The notes under the pieces are model-generated. The model was given only the letters and a program-made list of their open reading frames with translations, was not told the DNA's origin and did no database searches. A DNA stretch of 64,000 bases. Origin: Pedobacter faecalis. Lineage in GTDB: Bacteria > Bacteroidota > Bacteroidia > Sphingobacteriales > Sphingobacteriaceae. The translations under genes and the position numbers were made by a program. The stretch lies in contig NZ_JARXOW010000001.1 of assembly GCF_030182585.1 (NCBI RefSeq), positions 868,001 through 932,000 of the forward strand, written 5' to 3'. This document shows, in pieces, positions 62,925 through 64,000 of the stretch (the first letter of the stretch is position 1; each line of letters begins with the position of its first letter).

Positions 62925-64000
62925 ATGAAAAAGCTGATCCTTACACTTCTTGGCTGCATTCTGGTCTTAACAATAGCACAGGCACAAAAGGGCATTGACT
63001 ACAAACGAATTTCTGCCGCAGGCAACAAAATGCTTATGAGCGTAGACAGTGGTGCCAAGAATGTTTTCTATGCCAATGCGTTTCCCAACCAGCCTCATAT
63101 CTCCTTTAATTTCTTACCCGAAGTTCACAACGTAAGCATACGGATCTTTTTTAGAAAGAACATCAAAGCAGAGAACTACAGATATACGATTCTGGATGAC
63201 AATAAATCCATTGTGTTAAACAAGCCGATCGAGACGTCCCAAATCAAGGATGCACAGGCCGGGGACGAAGAAATATTTAACGCAGTGAGTTTCGGGATAT
63301 TCACAATAAAGGATAAGGTTCTAACTATCCTCACTTATGATATCGAAAAGCCCGCAGACGTCTACAAAACAGTTTTCTATGGCAAGCCATTGCCGAAAGC
63401 AAAAATCCAGTTCATGTCAAAACGCTTCAAAACCGAGCGGGGAGTTGACTATGATAACATTCTCAATCTAAAAGATAAAACGGAGATCACATTCCGAGAG
63501 CAAGACGACGAGTTAACCATTATAAAAGAAGTGTCGGACATTGACTACGTCTATTCCATCTCTATAAGAGATAAACAACGTGACGAAATAGTATTCAAGT
63601 CAGATATCTGGAAATTTGGTGGCTACACAGATGAATTATATAGAGCCTCACCGCACGTTAACATCGATAAGAGCGTTTTTAAGAAATCGGGAGACTACGA
63701 AATCATCATCGAGCCCTCGCTTAAATGGGAAGGATGCCTGGACTGCGACCTGACCGCAAAAGATATAGAAAAATACGTCACCAGACATACACTCTCCATT
63801 ACGCTCGAGGAGCAAAACTATACAAAAAAAGAACTTATCATATACACCCTGTTAGTCGCCCTAAGCCTCGGATTGATCTTCCTAATAATCTCGTATATTT
63901 CCAGAAAAAGAAACAAAAAGAAGCTCACCGAAGAGCAGCAGCAGAAAGACATTGCAAAGCTTCAGCTTAACTCCGTACGTTCCCAGCTAAATCCGCACTT
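62925..64000 (+). CDS. LytS/YehU-type sensor histidine kinase (3' end beyond window)
   Basis: This open frame starts at the ATG at 62925 and runs off the window after 358 codons with no stop. A signal peptide (LTLLGCILVLTIAQA) leads to a periplasmic sensor region of about 285 residues, then one transmembrane helix (LIIYTLLVALSLGLIFLIIS, about 305-325). The sequence LQLNSVRSQLNPH begins the His_kinase phospho-acceptor domain, with H the last complete residue. The cytoplasmic kinase part is cut off. It is divergent from the 915-residue gene. Confidence 0.9.
   Translation, partial: MKKLILTLLGCILVLTIAQAQKGIDYKRISAAGNKMLMSVDSGAKNVFYANAFPNQPHISFNFLPEVHNVSIRIFFRKNIKAENYRYTILDDNKSIVLNKPIETSQIKDAQAGDEEIFNAVSFGIFTIKDKVLTILTYDIEKPADVYKTVFYGKPLPKAKIQFMSKRFKTERGVDYDNILNLKDKTEITFREQDDELTIIKEVSDIDYVYSISIRDKQRDEIVFKSDIWKFGGYTDELYRASPHVNIDKSVFKKSGDYEIIIEPSLKWEGCLDCDLTAKDIEKYVTRHTLSITLEEQNYTKKELIIYTLLVALSLGLIFLIISYISRKRNKKKLTEEQQQKDIAKLQLNSVRSQLNPH

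Noticed and set aside
1..64000. CRISPR arrays, tRNA and rRNA genes, complete insertion sequences
   Set aside because: No regularly spaced repeats, cloverleaf-like segments, rRNA stretches or transposase motifs were seen on reading the window; a dedicated scan could still find a missed tRNA.

Overview
The window reads as chromosome of a Bacteroidota bacterium, most likely a Pedobacter-like member of the Sphingobacteriaceae. Signs of this are a type IX secretion type-B sorting domain, ECF sigma/FecR pairs, STN and CarboxypepD_reg-like surface proteins, a DUF5686 outer-membrane protein, a trypsin-like protease fused to an anti-sigma-like N-terminus, and several TAnnTTTG -7 promoter elements. No rRNA, tRNA or CRISPR array was seen.

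Region 1 (1 to about 9.4 kb) is an accessory, visibly AT-richer island. It holds three two-gene modules of defence type: (a) a MazG-like nucleotide pyrophosphohydrolase with a PD-(D/E)XK/Schlafen-group-3 helicase (DUF2075) protein; (b) a catalytically dead, apparently PAZ-less Argonaute, one nucleotide upstream of a free-standing SIR2 NADase-like protein; (c) a minus-strand pair of a diadenylate-cyclase-like (DAC) protein and an unknown helical protein. The island ends at a diverged, frameshifted copy of the 3' end of mnmE (8633-9000) joined to a wrecked hipA remnant (9001-9349). The intact mnmE begins immediately after, so the mnmE 3' end looks like an integration hot spot.

Region 2 (9.4-17.6 kb) is core metabolism: mnmE, an AI-2E-family permease, argS, then an arginine/citrulline trio (arginine deiminase-like, CtlX, arginine decarboxylase). 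Region 3 (17.6-26.2 kb) is a minus-strand operon of ECF sigma factor, FecR anti-sigma factor, an STN/CarboxypepD protein with no beta-barrel, and a 1770-residue cell-surface protein built from two fused copies of one macroglobulin-like unit. A single-unit paralogue and a paralogue of the STN partner lie at 58.9-62.8 kb. Region 4 (26.3-35.8 kb) holds envelope and secreted proteins: a T9SS-sorted protein, a beta-barrel, a VCBS/ASPIC lipoprotein, an SMP-30-like lactonase and a DUF5686 protein.

Region 5 (35.9-44.5 kb) is a seven-gene tripartite efflux operon (HlyD adaptor, TolC, ATPase, two FtsX/MacB permeases) ending in its own NtrC-type regulator and histidine kinase. A sigma-54 promoter and an upstream 16-bp palindrome precede it, which suggests self-regulation. 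Region 6 (44.6-57.5 kb) is housekeeping: a TruC-like pseudouridine synthase, fatty-acid desaturase, cold-shock protein, peroxiredoxin, DUF72, an ECF sigma/anti-sigma-protease pair, purB, nfu, an inositol monophosphatase, lgt, mtaB and ubiX. Region 7 (57.7-64 kb) carries an AraC regulator, the second STN-like/macroglobulin-like pair, and a LytS-type histidine kinase cut by the window end.

All functions are inferred by reading motifs; no database search was run.
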